From positions 1 through 21,739 of the forward strand of contig JAQGAU010001061.1 in the NCBI GenBank assembly GCA_034698045.1: 21,739 nt of DNA. The letters run 5' to 3'. Each line of letters starts with the position of its first letter. The first letter of the stretch is position 1. Position numbers and translations under genes: made by a program. Below the pieces are notes generated by a model. The model ran no database searches and was not told the DNA's origin. It saw only the letters and a program-made list of their open reading frames with translations. This DNA comes from Paramacrobiotus richtersi (taxonomy: Eukaryota; Tardigrada; Eutardigrada; Parachela; Macrobiotidae). Shown here in pieces: positions 9,562-18,180 of the stretch.

Positions 9562-9744
9562 TGAAAGTATTGGTGAAACCACAACACTCGCGCACCTGTA
9601 TACCTTGCAGTAGCCTCGGTTATGATTTATGATAGCAAGAACAACAATTAACAATGTCCAGAAATCCGTTTGTGCGCGCAACGTGCGGTTGTTGCGCAAT
9701 AGCGGTAAAAAGTTTATACACATTTTCGTCTCGAATAACTCAGC
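9562..9744 (-). repeat. Interspersed repeat R1, copy b (inverted)
   Basis: Read on the minus strand, it gives GCTGAGTTATTCGAGACG, AAAATGTGTATAAACTTTTT, TTGCGCAACAACCGCACG, TTGCGCGCACAAACGGATTT and ACAGGTGCGCG in the same order as copy c. It lacks the first 40 or so bases of copies a and c. It faces copy c across about 110 bases. Confidence 0.7.
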
Positions 9745-9810
9745 GTCAGTAACTCAAAATGTCAGAAACATACTTCTAGGCTGAGATTGGTTCAGAACGA
9801 TCATCATATA

Positions 9811-10060
9811 TATGTGCATTTATCATGAAACTTGCAAGAAGTTTGGATGAAACGCTGAGTTATTTGAGACGAAAATGTGTTTAAACTTTTTACCGCCACT
9901 GCGCAACAACCGGAAGTTGCGCGCACAAACGGATTTCTGAACATACTTAGTTAACTGATGTTTTGGCTATTATAGATCATAACGGAGGCTGGGGCAATGT
10001 TTACAGGTGCGCGGATGTTGTGTTTTTACCGATACTTATCACAATGAATAGAAACTCCCC
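9811..10060 (+). repeat. Interspersed repeat R1, copy c
   Basis: Very similar to copy b: GCTGAGTTATTTGAGACG, AAAATGTGTTTAAACTTTTT, TTGCGCGCACAAACGGATTT, ACAGGTGCGCGGATGTTG. Its start (TATCATGAAACTTGCAAGAAG) matches copy a but not b. The inner GCGCAAC...GTTGCGC of each copy is itself a short inverted repeat. Confidence 0.7.
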
Positions 10061-10090
10061 TTGAATGAGCGCTTGTTCAGTTTCGAGTAA

Positions 10091-10802
10091 TCACACCAGC
10101 TGCGTCAGCAAAGTTTCGAAAAACCGCGCCAGACTGCCTCTCCCCCTTCTTTCTCCTTCGAGCCTCGGGCCGTCTCTGGGTGCCCCGTCGGTACCCCGCT
10201 TGCTTGCAGACATGCTGCTTCGTACGCAGCCTTTTTTACTACTAGACCAACCTGGATGTAGAGATGTTGGGTATTTTACAAAGAAACCGAGTGCATTGCA
10301 GTTGCATATCGCATCTCCGTCGTACTGATTGCCACCTTCAATCAAGTCATCCGATACCACTGAGCAGTTAACGTAGTAGAGATTGCTCCCCATATTGGTG
10401 ATCAGACGTGGGTCTAAACAATCAAGGGCTGTACTGTAAACTTCAGTATATTCGTTAGAATCAACCTAAGGCGATAATAACTAACAGTCGCAAATAAATT
10501 TGAAGATAGGTAAATACCGTACTCGACTGGCCTGGAACCTTGCTTGCGAGCACTTTCAGCGATTGATCTTGCACTGAGGCTGGCACGGTATTTACTGCGA
10601 AACCATACGGGTCATAACTGTTAGCAATCACCGAAGCAAACTCGTCATCATCATATGGGAAAGGATCGCTTAGATCGGGTGGTGGACAGAAAGGTTTTTC
10701 CGGAGCGTGATTGCAGTCGTCTGCGGAAATCCCACGTTTATCATTACAACTGAGGAAACACACACTTAACAAGTAAAGTCTGCCCAGTACAACAGGGCTC
10801 AT
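10091..10802 (-). CDS. Small secreted Cys-containing protein (gene C), two exons
   Basis: Exon 1 runs from the ATG at 10802 to about 10518 and exon 2 from 10465 to the stop at 10091, both in phase 0, giving 219 residues. The intron would be 52 bases (donor ACG/GTATTT, acceptor CGCCTTAG); donor AAG/GTTCCA would make it 73. The N-terminus MSPVVLGRLYLLSVCFLSC is a signal peptide, followed by DDCNHAPEKPFCPPP and an acidic DLSDPFPYDDDEF. Exon 2 contains LDCLDPRLIT, YYVNC, DDLIEGG and AICNCNALGFF. The last 45 residues, after HPGW, are basic and low in complexity and may not be coding; a further intron there is possible. No family recognised. A TATA-like sequence lies near 10884-10888. Confidence 0.5.
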
Positions 10803-11490
10803 CAACACCTGGCTGCTTCATAGGAGCACCTGTATCAGCACCACTCTTGAACAAGCAATGCCCCACTTTGCGATCAAATTCGCTATACCCCGATATGACC
10901 GATAAAATGCATTCCGTGGTGTTACTTCAACAAAGTGAAAGTGTTTACTTCTACTGTGTAAAGAACTACGTGGAATACGACTACTATAACGAACCATTAC
11001 AGTTCAGTTGATTTGTTGTTCGCTCTTCGCTTACTGTTACAGTGTCAACCACATCACCGTGGCTACAAGATCAATGGTAATGAAAAGTAAACCGTCAAGT
11101 TTATTTGGGGCTTTACCAAATGCTGATTGTGAGACGCAAAAGGAGCACTACGTGCCGTGTTGAAACAGTTAACAAACGGCTACATTCTGTCATTTAGAGC
11201 TTGTTAAATCCGTTGAAGCGTAGCAGCGAAAGGTAATGGCAGAAAGGGGGTGAGAAGAGCTAGAAAATGATGTGCAGTTGTTATGAGAGTAGTCAGAGGT
11301 GATAGAAAGCTTTTTGAAAAACGGCAGTGAAAAATAGCTCACACGTAGTGGAACGTTGTGAGAATAGCCACAAGGGCTAAAACAGTGTGTAGGATCACAC
11401 ACTTTGTGTAATATTGAAAGTGCAGTTGTAGTATTACCCTGGCCAGTGTGCAGCATTAAAAGCGTCGAAATCCGTTAAAAAATATTTAGA
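10803..11490. other. No gene recognised upstream of gene C
   Basis: Contains the presumed promoter of gene C. An out-of-frame ATG at about 10819 precedes the chosen start and could be an upstream open reading frame. The minus-strand open frame at 11190-11456 has no domain. Confidence 0.3.
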
Positions 11491-11567
11491 GGGGTCTTTT
11501 TGAAGCTGACGTAAGAAAATGCAGAGTCTAACATTTAAAATTGCCAGTGCAAGTTGTTTTCTGACGT

Positions 11568-11880
11568 CACTTCGACTGATTTCTGTGCGAATTTGGCTAA
11601 AAATAGACCTCCTGTTTCGAAAGTGCTCGTCACCTTCGCGCGAATTGCAGCATTTCCAACATAACAATCGTTGAGGTCGCTTGAGGAACAAGATCAGTTC
11701 AGAGGTCTTTAAACTCTTTTTTTGCTCTGCCTCTGAAGAAAACCAGCAGTTTTATATGAAAACTTGCCATTTCCGAGTCACTTACGGCGATTTTTTTGGA
11801 CGAATCTGGCTTAAAAATAGACGCTCTAGCTCGAAAATGCTTGTTACCGTCGCGCTTCGCGCAAATTGAAGCACTGGGCA
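11568..11880. repeat. Duplicated segment, two copies about 210 bp apart
   Basis: Copy 1 (about 11568-11668) and copy 2 (about 11778-11880) share CGAATYTGGCTAAAAATAGAC, TTCGAAARTGCT and GTCACCTTCGCGCGAATTG-like sequence. The minus-strand translations are also similar (GDEHFRNRRSIF against GNKHFRARASIF), but neither frame has an ATG-led gene structure. This may be a decayed repeat family or an old coding duplication. Confidence 0.5.
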
Positions 11881-12035
11881 TAAACCGGGTTCATCGGTTG
11901 TGACGTTCTTCTAACTTTAGGCGAAAGCAAGACAACCGCGCACCTACGTACAACCTTTTCCCTAAACTGCATTATGATTTCATCAAGCATTTGTTCAGAT
12001 TTTGGTGTCAGCCGAAGTGACCTTTTCCTACCCAC

Positions 12036-12062
12036 CGCCCCTTGGGGTCACCCCCAGGGGCG
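12036..12062. other. GC-rich perfect-like hairpin
   Basis: CGCCCCT at 12036-12042 pairs with AGGGGCG at 12056-12062, and GGGG at 12044-12047 with CCCC at 12051-12054, around a TCA loop with one internal mismatch. It stands in an AT-rich region and is followed by GGCCGGGGG. It could be the tip of a mobile element; nothing else identifies it. Confidence 0.55.
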
Positions 12063-12801
12063 GCCGGGGGAGTGTGTAGTATTAAAATGCTAGTATTTTA
12101 GCCCCTGAATAGCCATGTGAGGTCAAGGAGATGTGGGAGCAGCATCACCTAGAATTAAAGGCAATGTGAAATTTATCTTCTGACGATGGTAACCGCTGGC
12201 CAGTGGCCACACTATAGAGACCTGTGATCTCACTATTTTTAAGCATCCCAATCAGATACCACTTCGACGAAGACATCCTTTGCGTATTCTTACAAGTACC
12301 TTTAGGAAAATGTTTGGCAGTGTTTCCTTTTTATACTACCAAACCATGACCAAAGTTTACGGATACCAGTAGCCATGTGTTGTGGAAAAAAGGCTGGAGA
12401 AAACAGTACGCCTTACGCCATCCATCCTGCTGTTCGAGGGTTCGGCTGCTATCTTTCCCAGTATATTGTGTCCAAGTGTAGACTAGGGGTACAAAATCCG
12501 ACAGCCAACTCAGAAGTCCATAGCACTGCACCGGCAGTAAAACACAGAACTGGCTCGTAAAGCAGGAAATTTTCTATCAAATGAACTCTACTTGCAAAAA
12601 CTACGTTTTGTCCGGAGTTTTCTTTACGATAGAAAAGTGTGGTTGACGACTTGTACAAAAGTCTCCGTGCTCAGGAATGACACAAACAAGATTTTGTTCA
12701 ATGGTCAGAAATGTCACCATCCTATTAGAATTCCTGGAAATCTGGTTGCTTTCCTAGAAACCGTTCCTAATTTGCATTCCGACCAAGGCAGTGTTCTCAT
12801 G
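12063..12801. other. No gene recognised
   Basis: Overlapping open frames on both strands (12331-12658) lack motifs. A plus-strand frame near 12780 reads LHSDQG, which resembles an integrase motif, but nothing around it supports that. Confidence 0.3.
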
Positions 12802-12939
12802 CAGAAGTGGCTCAATCTGTACCAAAGCTGAAAAGGATTGTCACTGTCTCGTTGCGTGCACAACTCAACGGGACAACAATAATAATGCTTTTCGAAAGCA
12901 CCGCAACATGAACATAAATTCCATGCTGAAGACAGCCGC
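12802..12939 (+). repeat. Inverted repeat, plus-strand arm
   Basis: Matches the reverse complement of 13478-13620 over nearly its whole length: CAGAAGTGGCTC, TGTACCAAAGCTGAAAAG, ATTGTCACTGTCTCGTTG, ATAATGCTTTTCGAAAGCA and ATGCTGAAGACAGCCGCA. Both arms contain stop codons in all frames that could be shared. Confidence 0.65.
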
Positions 12940-13477
12940 AAACAAGGGTTACACAATTTTACTCTCGCACTCACTTGGCTTGGTTCAGAGCAATTGAACC
13001 CGTCTCTGGCTAACTTGGACATTTTGGGATTAGCGATACATACACGATACATTAGCGATACGTACATACATACATATTTTAATCCTAATAATTGGTTATT
13101 TTTTACAAAGTATGGTTCGAAAACAATGGGGATCCAGAACTCGTAACGAAGAACATGCTGCTTAAATCTTAAACAACTCGGACCATTTCGAAGAGTTATC
13201 GTCGGCGAAAGGAATACAATGCAGTTCCCGGACTTCCGTAACTGGAGCTGGGTGTAGAAGACCTTCGCTCCGCTTCGGTCGATAAAACAAAAACCAGGTA
13301 TTTTTTTACTTCCTTGCTATATACATAGACATGCGCTACCGGATCCTGGATACCTGAAACGAAGGAGACCGTTATAACAGTAGGACATATACGGTAGCTG
13401 CATATGAAATTCGCATCTAGCACGGCTGAAGCGTTTATATCATGCGGTAATGGTGTTGCCCCTGTTGCGACTTCAAT

Positions 13478-13620
13478 GCGGCTGTCTTCAGCATAAACTT
13501 CATGTCCTTGTTGCGTTGATTTCCGAAAGCATTATCGCTGACTCGCTGTCTCGTTACGTCTGGTACACAACGAAACACTGACAATGCTTTTCAACTTTGG
13601 TACAAGTCGAGACACTTCTG
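13478..13620 (-). repeat. Inverted repeat, minus-strand arm
   Basis: Read on the minus strand: CAGAAGTGTCTC, TGTACCAAAGTTGAAAAG, ATTGTCAGTGTTTCGTTG, ATAATGCTTTCGGAAATCA and ATGCTGAAGACAGCCGCA. The 538 bases between the arms hold a short TACATACA run and a CCTTCGCTCCGCTTCGGTCG motif similar to one at about 2927-2945. A minus-strand open stretch continues from this arm to a possible donor (TTTCAG/GTATCC) near 13356. Confidence 0.65.
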
Positions 13621-13681
13621 CTCATAGAATTTCGCAGGTTAAGCAAAAAATCGAATAAACTAAAGTAAAGTAAACTATGTA

Positions 13682-13705
13682 ATACTATGGTACAGCAATA
13701 AACAC
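13682..13705 (+). repeat. 24-base LINE tail motif, copy 2
   Basis: Identical to 2437-2460 and includes AATAAACAC. The preceding bases are unlike the LINE copy at 1920-2460, so this is a strongly truncated 3' end. Confidence 0.6.
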
Positions 13706-13734
13706 AAGTAAACTTGTACATATCATGTGGTTGA

Positions 13735-13992
13735 CACAAAACATGCAGTTTTATCGAGAGACGTTGTCCGTTTGTGGGATGAAGCAGGGAACAACTCGCG
13801 AACGGTTGCTCGCCTGCGGGCGGTTAGCACGAAATATGACGGTTACTGGTTGAATGCCCTCCCATCAAAAATGTTTGGTAACATCAGTCGTTCAGGATAT
13901 GCGTCGGTTTTCGGCTGGAAGCAAAGATTGTGGAGCGGCATAACTGCGTGGTAACGCTCAGTTGATAACGAGCACTGTTCCCTGTCGTGCTG
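13735..13992 (+). mobile_element. LINE fragment, region after the reverse transcriptase
   Basis: An open frame to the TAA at 13952-13954 reads VVRLWDEAGNNSRTVARLRA and then YWLNALPSKMFGNISRSGYA. The pattern W(D)...ARL.A.....WL.ALP....G is what I know from the segment that follows the reverse transcriptase in non-LTR elements. After a frame change, VDNEHCSLSC (ending at about 13990) fits the VD..G.HGLSC cysteine motif expected next. It starts about 30 bases after another element's tail, so two 5'-truncated insertions may be joined. A CAATAAACACTTATAAAC stretch at about 14060-14077 could be its own 3' end. Confidence 0.5.
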
Positions 13993-14485
13993 ATTGGAAT
14001 AAGTTTTTTATCTGAATGGATTGTTGTATGTAGATATTACAATGAAATCTGGGTGAACCAATAAACACTTATAAACATGAAAGAACTATAAACGCACTGT
14101 GTATTCACTATATTTTTAAGCTAAGTGAATTCACTGTATAATTGTGTTTCGAGTGGAGAGCTCGTGAAGTTTGTTATTGAAGTCTGGTTGTTCCGAGGAC
14201 CAAAGACGGAACTCCGTAAACAAATGCGAGAAAGTAATAACACCGATTACATAGGCCGGATTGTCCTCGTTACGACACTCGCGATTTAATGCAGACTGTT
14301 TAACAACATTCCGTGACGCCGCAATACGGTACATACTGCTGCAGAAGCAGAATATTTCTCGGAAGTAAGAAAAACAACCCAGAACTCGTTCTCCAGTAAG
14401 AAAGTTCTGCCATCAGAAGATATTATGTACTTGGTTTTCTTTTCCTTGGGCGTTTCGGCCACTTCTTGTGGGAATCGGTTTGGAT
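13993..14485. other. No gene called; open minus-strand stretch downstream of gene A'
   Basis: On the minus strand a stop-free stretch of about 80 codons ends at 14288-14286 and contains QEVAETPKEKKTKYIISSDG and FLLENEFWVVFLTSEKYSAS, which looks protein-like. It begins just past the end of gene A', where AAAG/GTACAA could act as a donor, so an alternative spliced C-terminus for A' is conceivable. There is no independent start. Confidence 0.25.
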
Positions 14486-15169
14486 TTATGTTGGTTCGAT
14501 GTTTTTGTTTGTACCTTTCAAAGGCATAGCTACTCCACAGCCAAGACTCTGATACAGCAAACAGCAGTCATATAAAGAAAACCCTTGGTGAGGTCCGGAG
14601 TCAAGATATTTGGTTTCCCACGAACAAGAGCTCGCTATGTTGTAGTCCGGTGACTGCATGGGGAAAAAGTAGCACGTTTTCCAAAATGAGCTGCGCCTGT
14701 TCAGCAGCACGAGCCGAAGTTTGTCGAGTCTCTGGAGGGTCCTTAAAAACGGCATCTCGTTCAGTGAATATATAGCCAAGCTACTCCATTTAAGGCTTTG
14801 AGGACATCTCGTGGAGACAGTCAAGCAGCCGCTGGCATTCCATCGTTGACAACAGCTGCCCATATTAACGAAATAGTTTTTTACGTATCCACTGTTGAAA
14901 TTATAGGTGCAGAATTCGTCCACAGAAGAGTAACGATAAAACGGTTTCGCGCTAATATCATTAAGCGCTACATCCACTTCGCGCGCATCGACAGGATAAT
15001 GGGAACAGTTCATGTTGGCACCCCATTCTGGTGGCGGAGGCGATGTTTGTAGCATGGGAAGCGGGCATTCGTTCGTGGGAGGTACAGCATCAGTTCCGTA
15101 AACAGGTAATAAAAGGATAAGAGTAACGATGCCCAGGGTGCGCCGTGGATATACCAAACTGCAAAACAT
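14486..15169 (-). CDS. Secreted 12-cysteine protein, type A (A')
   Basis: An intact single exon of 227 residues. I chose the ATG at 15169 because it places the hydrophobic core (TLGIVTLILLLPVYG) in a normal signal peptide; the frame upstream has only TTG. The mature protein has 12 Cys at residues 35, 55, 87, 106, 107, 115, 122, 166, 182, 202, 203 and 211, in the order CP, NC, FC, CCQRW, GC, RCP, TCYFFP, SC, DCC, GCG. Sequons NCS and NAS suggest N-glycosylation. No known family is recognised. It is a close paralogue of gene A (16326-17025) and a distant one of gene B (19014-19610). It probably acts outside the cell; its partner is unknown. Confidence 0.75.
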   Translation of the reverse strand: MFCSLVYPRRTLGIVTLILLLPVYGTDAVPPTNECPLPMLQTSPPPPEWGANMNCSHYPVDAREVDVALNDISAKPFYRYSSVDEFCTYNFNSGYVKNYFVNMGSCCQRWNASGCLTVSTRCPQSLKWSSLAIYSLNEMPFLRTLQRLDKLRLVLLNRRSSFWKTCYFFPMQSPDYNIASSCSWETKYLDSGPHQGFSLYDCCLLYQSLGCGVAMPLKGTNKNIEPT

Positions 15170-15227
15170 TTTTGTGAAGTATGAAAGATCCGGGCTCAAG
15201 CGATGTGGCGGTACTTTGCGTGTCGAT

Positions 15228-15234
15228 AGTATAA
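15228..15234 (-). promoter_or_regulatory. TATA-like element upstream of A'
   Basis: Minus-strand TTATACT, 59 bases before the start codon. The same element in the same surroundings precedes gene A, and the flanking 120 bases are conserved between the two (for example CGCAGAACGAAAAGATT against CACAGAACGAAAGATT). Confidence 0.4.
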
Positions 15235-15321
15235 CGGAAGGCTCAGAGTATCGCAGAACGAAAAGATTACCGCAGAATGTACATTAAAGCAGAGGAGGTA
15301 ATAACTAACTGAGCCAGTGAT

Positions 15322-15852
15322 ATGGGTGCGGAAGGCTCGACAACGTGCAGGCCGCGGTTGTTGTTGCTAGTGTACGTCATAATCCTAGACATAATCCTAA
15401 TTGCACTGTATTGTTCTAACATGGCGTTGATTTTGTTACGACTGCTGTACGTTACGGAACTTTACAGCTTATTGTCGCGAAACATGGATTATTATTCTAT
15501 CGCAAAAATTGACTAACTTGCCACGATATCGATGTCAAACCCTATATGAAAGGTCACTAGTTAAATTGTTAAAACACTCATACCAGCAAATGGGAAAATC
15601 ACAGTCGCAATTATTTTGTTCACCGGACAATTGCGAAACGACGTTGACCAAGGTTGTAATCAAATGGGATGTCTTGATGTACACCATTATGAAACACGAA
15701 GACCAAGTATTGTCAGAAATAAAATCGACTTTGAATTTTATGCAGGTCACACTACTGTAGCGTACAACACCAGCATCAGCCGAAATCGACCATGAACGCA
15801 TAAGTTCACAACATTGTTACCCAATAAATATCAGCTTGCTTTATAGGGCTTA
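15322..15852. other. No gene recognised between B' and A'
   Basis: Small open frames on both strands (15322-15516, 15509-15760, 15535-15801) show no motif. One is hydrophobic but has no supporting context. This is the intergenic spacer upstream of A'. Confidence 0.3.
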
Positions 15853-16190
15853 CTAATATTTAATACTTTTCCAGTGTGTGCAGCAGTTCGTTAAATCACA
15901 TCCAAAGCTTTTCTTCGAGTTGCAAAAGACGTCGACGCTTGGGCAGGTATTTGGGTAGCACAAGCATATATATCTGCACCCTACGGTTCGCGAGTATTCC
16001 CGACGTGGTGCAGTTTCATTTCCAATCGCTTTCGGACAAGTCTGGGGCATGCGGAAGCAGCCGTTCTTCTCCCAGTTGTCACAGCATTTTGGCACATCGG
16101 GATGCACTGTATCATACACATCGTTCCCATAACCAAATTTTCCGTTTTACAGACAAAACTGCGGGCCTTAGTCTGCGGCAACGTCGCGTC
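15853..16190 (-). pseudogene. Truncated type B secreted-protein pseudogene (B')
   Basis: Nearly the same as residues 97-198 of gene B, with long identities such as KNGCFRMPQTCPKAIGNETA and PSVDVFCNSKK. It lacks the signal peptide and the first half. Where B has QFCLYYGEFGYG it reads QFCL, then TAA (16149-16147), then NGKFGYG, so the reading frame is interrupted. It has gained extra cysteines (GCRYICLCYPNTC) and lost the last Cys (SIKY instead of SIKCY), consistent with relaxed selection. It sits about 140 bases downstream of gene A. Confidence 0.75.
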
Positions 16191-16325
16191 GCTAGGTCCA
16201 ATCGCAAGAATTAACGTAATATATTTTCTGATTCTTTAGCTGCTGTGAATAGTTGTTAGTGCGCATTAAAACCAAGATTAATTTGCTTAGAGCAAACCCG
16301 ACCTTTGGAGGGAATTGTTTTGGGT

Positions 16326-17025
16326 TTAGTTTTGTTCGAATTTTTTGGAATAAAAACTGTCAATATCTTTCAGAGGTATTGGCACTCCACAACCAAGACC
16401 CTGATACAGCAGACAGCAGTTATACAAAGAAACACCCTGATGAGGTCCGAGGCCAGTAGCTCTGCTTTCCCACGACGAACACGAATCGGCGAGGTCATAA
16501 CTTAGTGGCTGCAGGGGGAAGAAGTAGCAAGTTTTCCAAAATGAGCTGCGCCTCTTTAGCAGCACTGGCCGAGTTCTGTCGGTTCTTTGGATTGCTCGCA
16601 GATAAGGCATCTCGTTCATTGTATATATAGCCATGCTGGTCCATTTAAGACTTTGAGGACATCTCGTAGTGGCAGTTAAGCAGCCGCTGGCATTCCATCG
16701 TTGGCAACAGTTGCTCATATTAACGAAATAATTTTTTACGAATCCACTGTTGAAGTTGTAGCTGCAGAATTCGTCAACAGAAGTGTAACGATAATATGGT
16801 TTTTCGCTAACATCATTAAGCGCAACATCCACTTCGCGAGCATCGACTGGATAATGGGAACAATTCATATTGGCACCCCAGTCAGATGGCGGAGGTACTG
16901 TTTGTAAGATGGGGAGCGGGCACTCGTTTGTGGGAGGCGCAGTACCTGTTCCGTAAGAAGTTATTATAAAGGAAAAGAGAGAAGATGCCCAGGGTGACCC
17001 GCACAAAATCCAAGCTACGAAACAT
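16326..17025 (-). pseudogene. Secreted 12-cysteine protein, type A, with signal-peptide frameshift
   Basis: Mature part open to the stop at 16326, with all 12 cysteines of A' and most residues identical (for example ANMNCSHYPVDAREVDVALN). The ATG at 17025 starts MFRSLDFVRVTLGIFSLFLY in one frame, while TSYGTGTAPPTNECP and the rest lie in another. Compared with A', the stretch between CTGGGCATC and TACGGAAC is 28 bases instead of 27, a one-base insertion. The mature frame offers only a TTG at 17006. So either this is a very recent pseudogene, a sequencing error, or translation depends on an unusual start. An intron is unlikely because A' has none here. Confidence 0.65.
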
Positions 17026-17076
17026 TCTTATGAACAATGAAAGGTCAAGCAATGTGACGCTACGTTGTGCGTCGGG

Positions 17077-17083
17077 AGTATAA
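17077..17083 (-). promoter_or_regulatory. TATA-like element upstream of A
   Basis: Minus-strand TTATACT, 52 bases before the ATG at 17025, in the region that matches the A' upstream sequence to about 17160. Confidence 0.4.
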
Positions 17084-17458
17084 TGGAATGCTCGGATTAC
17101 CACAGAACGAAAGATTCCTGCAAAACGTACGCTAAAAGCGACGAGGTGACAATTAACCGAAGTCTTGAAGTTTCTGAAGCTCAGTTTGGTCTCGGTATGC
17201 AGGTTTTGATAACGTTGCTAGCGTGCATAATACTCACACCAACATAATAATAATACAGAACATATCTACAGTCCCGTGGCAAAAAAAGGCAATGCTGTGA
17301 AGCTGTTGCTTGAATTACGTTAATCGAATTTGATCAACAACTAAATAAAGTACGCAATGCAATTTAAGAACTTTAAAAAATTACACTGTTTTGGAAAATC
17401 GACCGACAACACCGATCCTACAAGTACATAGCCTCAGATTACAAGTACACTCGAAGCT

Positions 17459-17705
17459 TTAACAGCTCCAGTTACGGAATCCACTGATGAGATTTCGACT
17501 GCCTGTTGGAAAAAGATGACTTGATTTAATTCTCTTCATCATCCTAAGCATGCGTCTGTCTGCTGCAGGTAGCTTTTTCTGGTCTTCGTCCGTTTCGAAT
17601 ACAGAAAGAGCTGAATAAGAATCCAAGACGACCTTTATCCGTTTTGTAAACCGATTGTCTTGTACACACGTATACTCTCTTGGCACTACATAATATACTG
17701 TACAG
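17459..17705 (-). CDS. Candidate terminal exon of an unknown gene
   Basis: The minus-strand frame ends at a stop at 17459 and reads YYVVPREYTCVQDN, RFTKRIKVVLDSYSALSVF, ETDEDQKKLPAADRRML and RMMKRIKSSHLFPTGSRNLI. Composition is that of an ordinary globular protein. There is no ATG; possible acceptors are CTGTACAG or TTATGTAG near the 5' end. A second frame is open over the same bases, which lowers confidence. Confidence 0.25.
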
Positions 17706-18108
17706 TAGACTCAAAGCTGAACAAAAATAATTCAAGTATTTCTTTCGCGTAATGCGATAAGCGTAAAACGGTTTGGACGAAGGGTAACAAGGGTTGTATG
17801 TAGAGGTAGAGATACCGTGCGCTTGCTTTGTGGTAAAATACGATGCATGATTCTGGCAGCAGAAAATAACATGTATGGCCGGTATTCTACTGTATGTACT
17901 AAATGTACACGAATATGGAGCACTGCGCGAATCAGCATAATTACAGATTTTACTGCACACGACCTTTATGAAGAGTATCTTCCAGAATTCCCTAACATTA
18001 GATCATTTATACAACAATACGTACCGGTACAATACCCTCGTTAGTTCTAATCTGCTACCGTTTTATCACACAAACGCACCGTAAGTACTTCAGTTCATGC
18101 AGACTTAC

Positions 18109-18180
18109 TTTACTTAAATTTAGAACATCGTCTATCATTTTCTCATAATCGTGCATCTCACTCTCCAACTCTCCTCTCAT
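18109..18180 (-). CDS. Candidate coiled-coil exon of an unknown gene
   Basis: ATG at 18180 reads MRGELESEMHDYEKMIDDVL and then NLSK, ending at a near-consensus donor AAA/GTAAGT. The heptad-like acidic/basic pattern suggests a helix. Upstream on the same strand, about 18340-18230, MPQLSMALTKNMKKRVPVTE is also open but stops. No clear acceptor joins these pieces. Confidence 0.2.

Noticed and set aside
12760-12831. LHSDQG resembling the integrase core of LTR retrotransposons
   Set aside because: The frame stops soon after, and no other integrase or reverse transcriptase motif is nearby; the bases after it belong to the inverted repeat arm.
16326-17006. Treating the TTG at 17006 as a true start for gene A
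   Set aside because: TTG initiation is not expected in an animal nuclear gene, and comparison with A' shows the proper ATG and signal peptide in the other frame.
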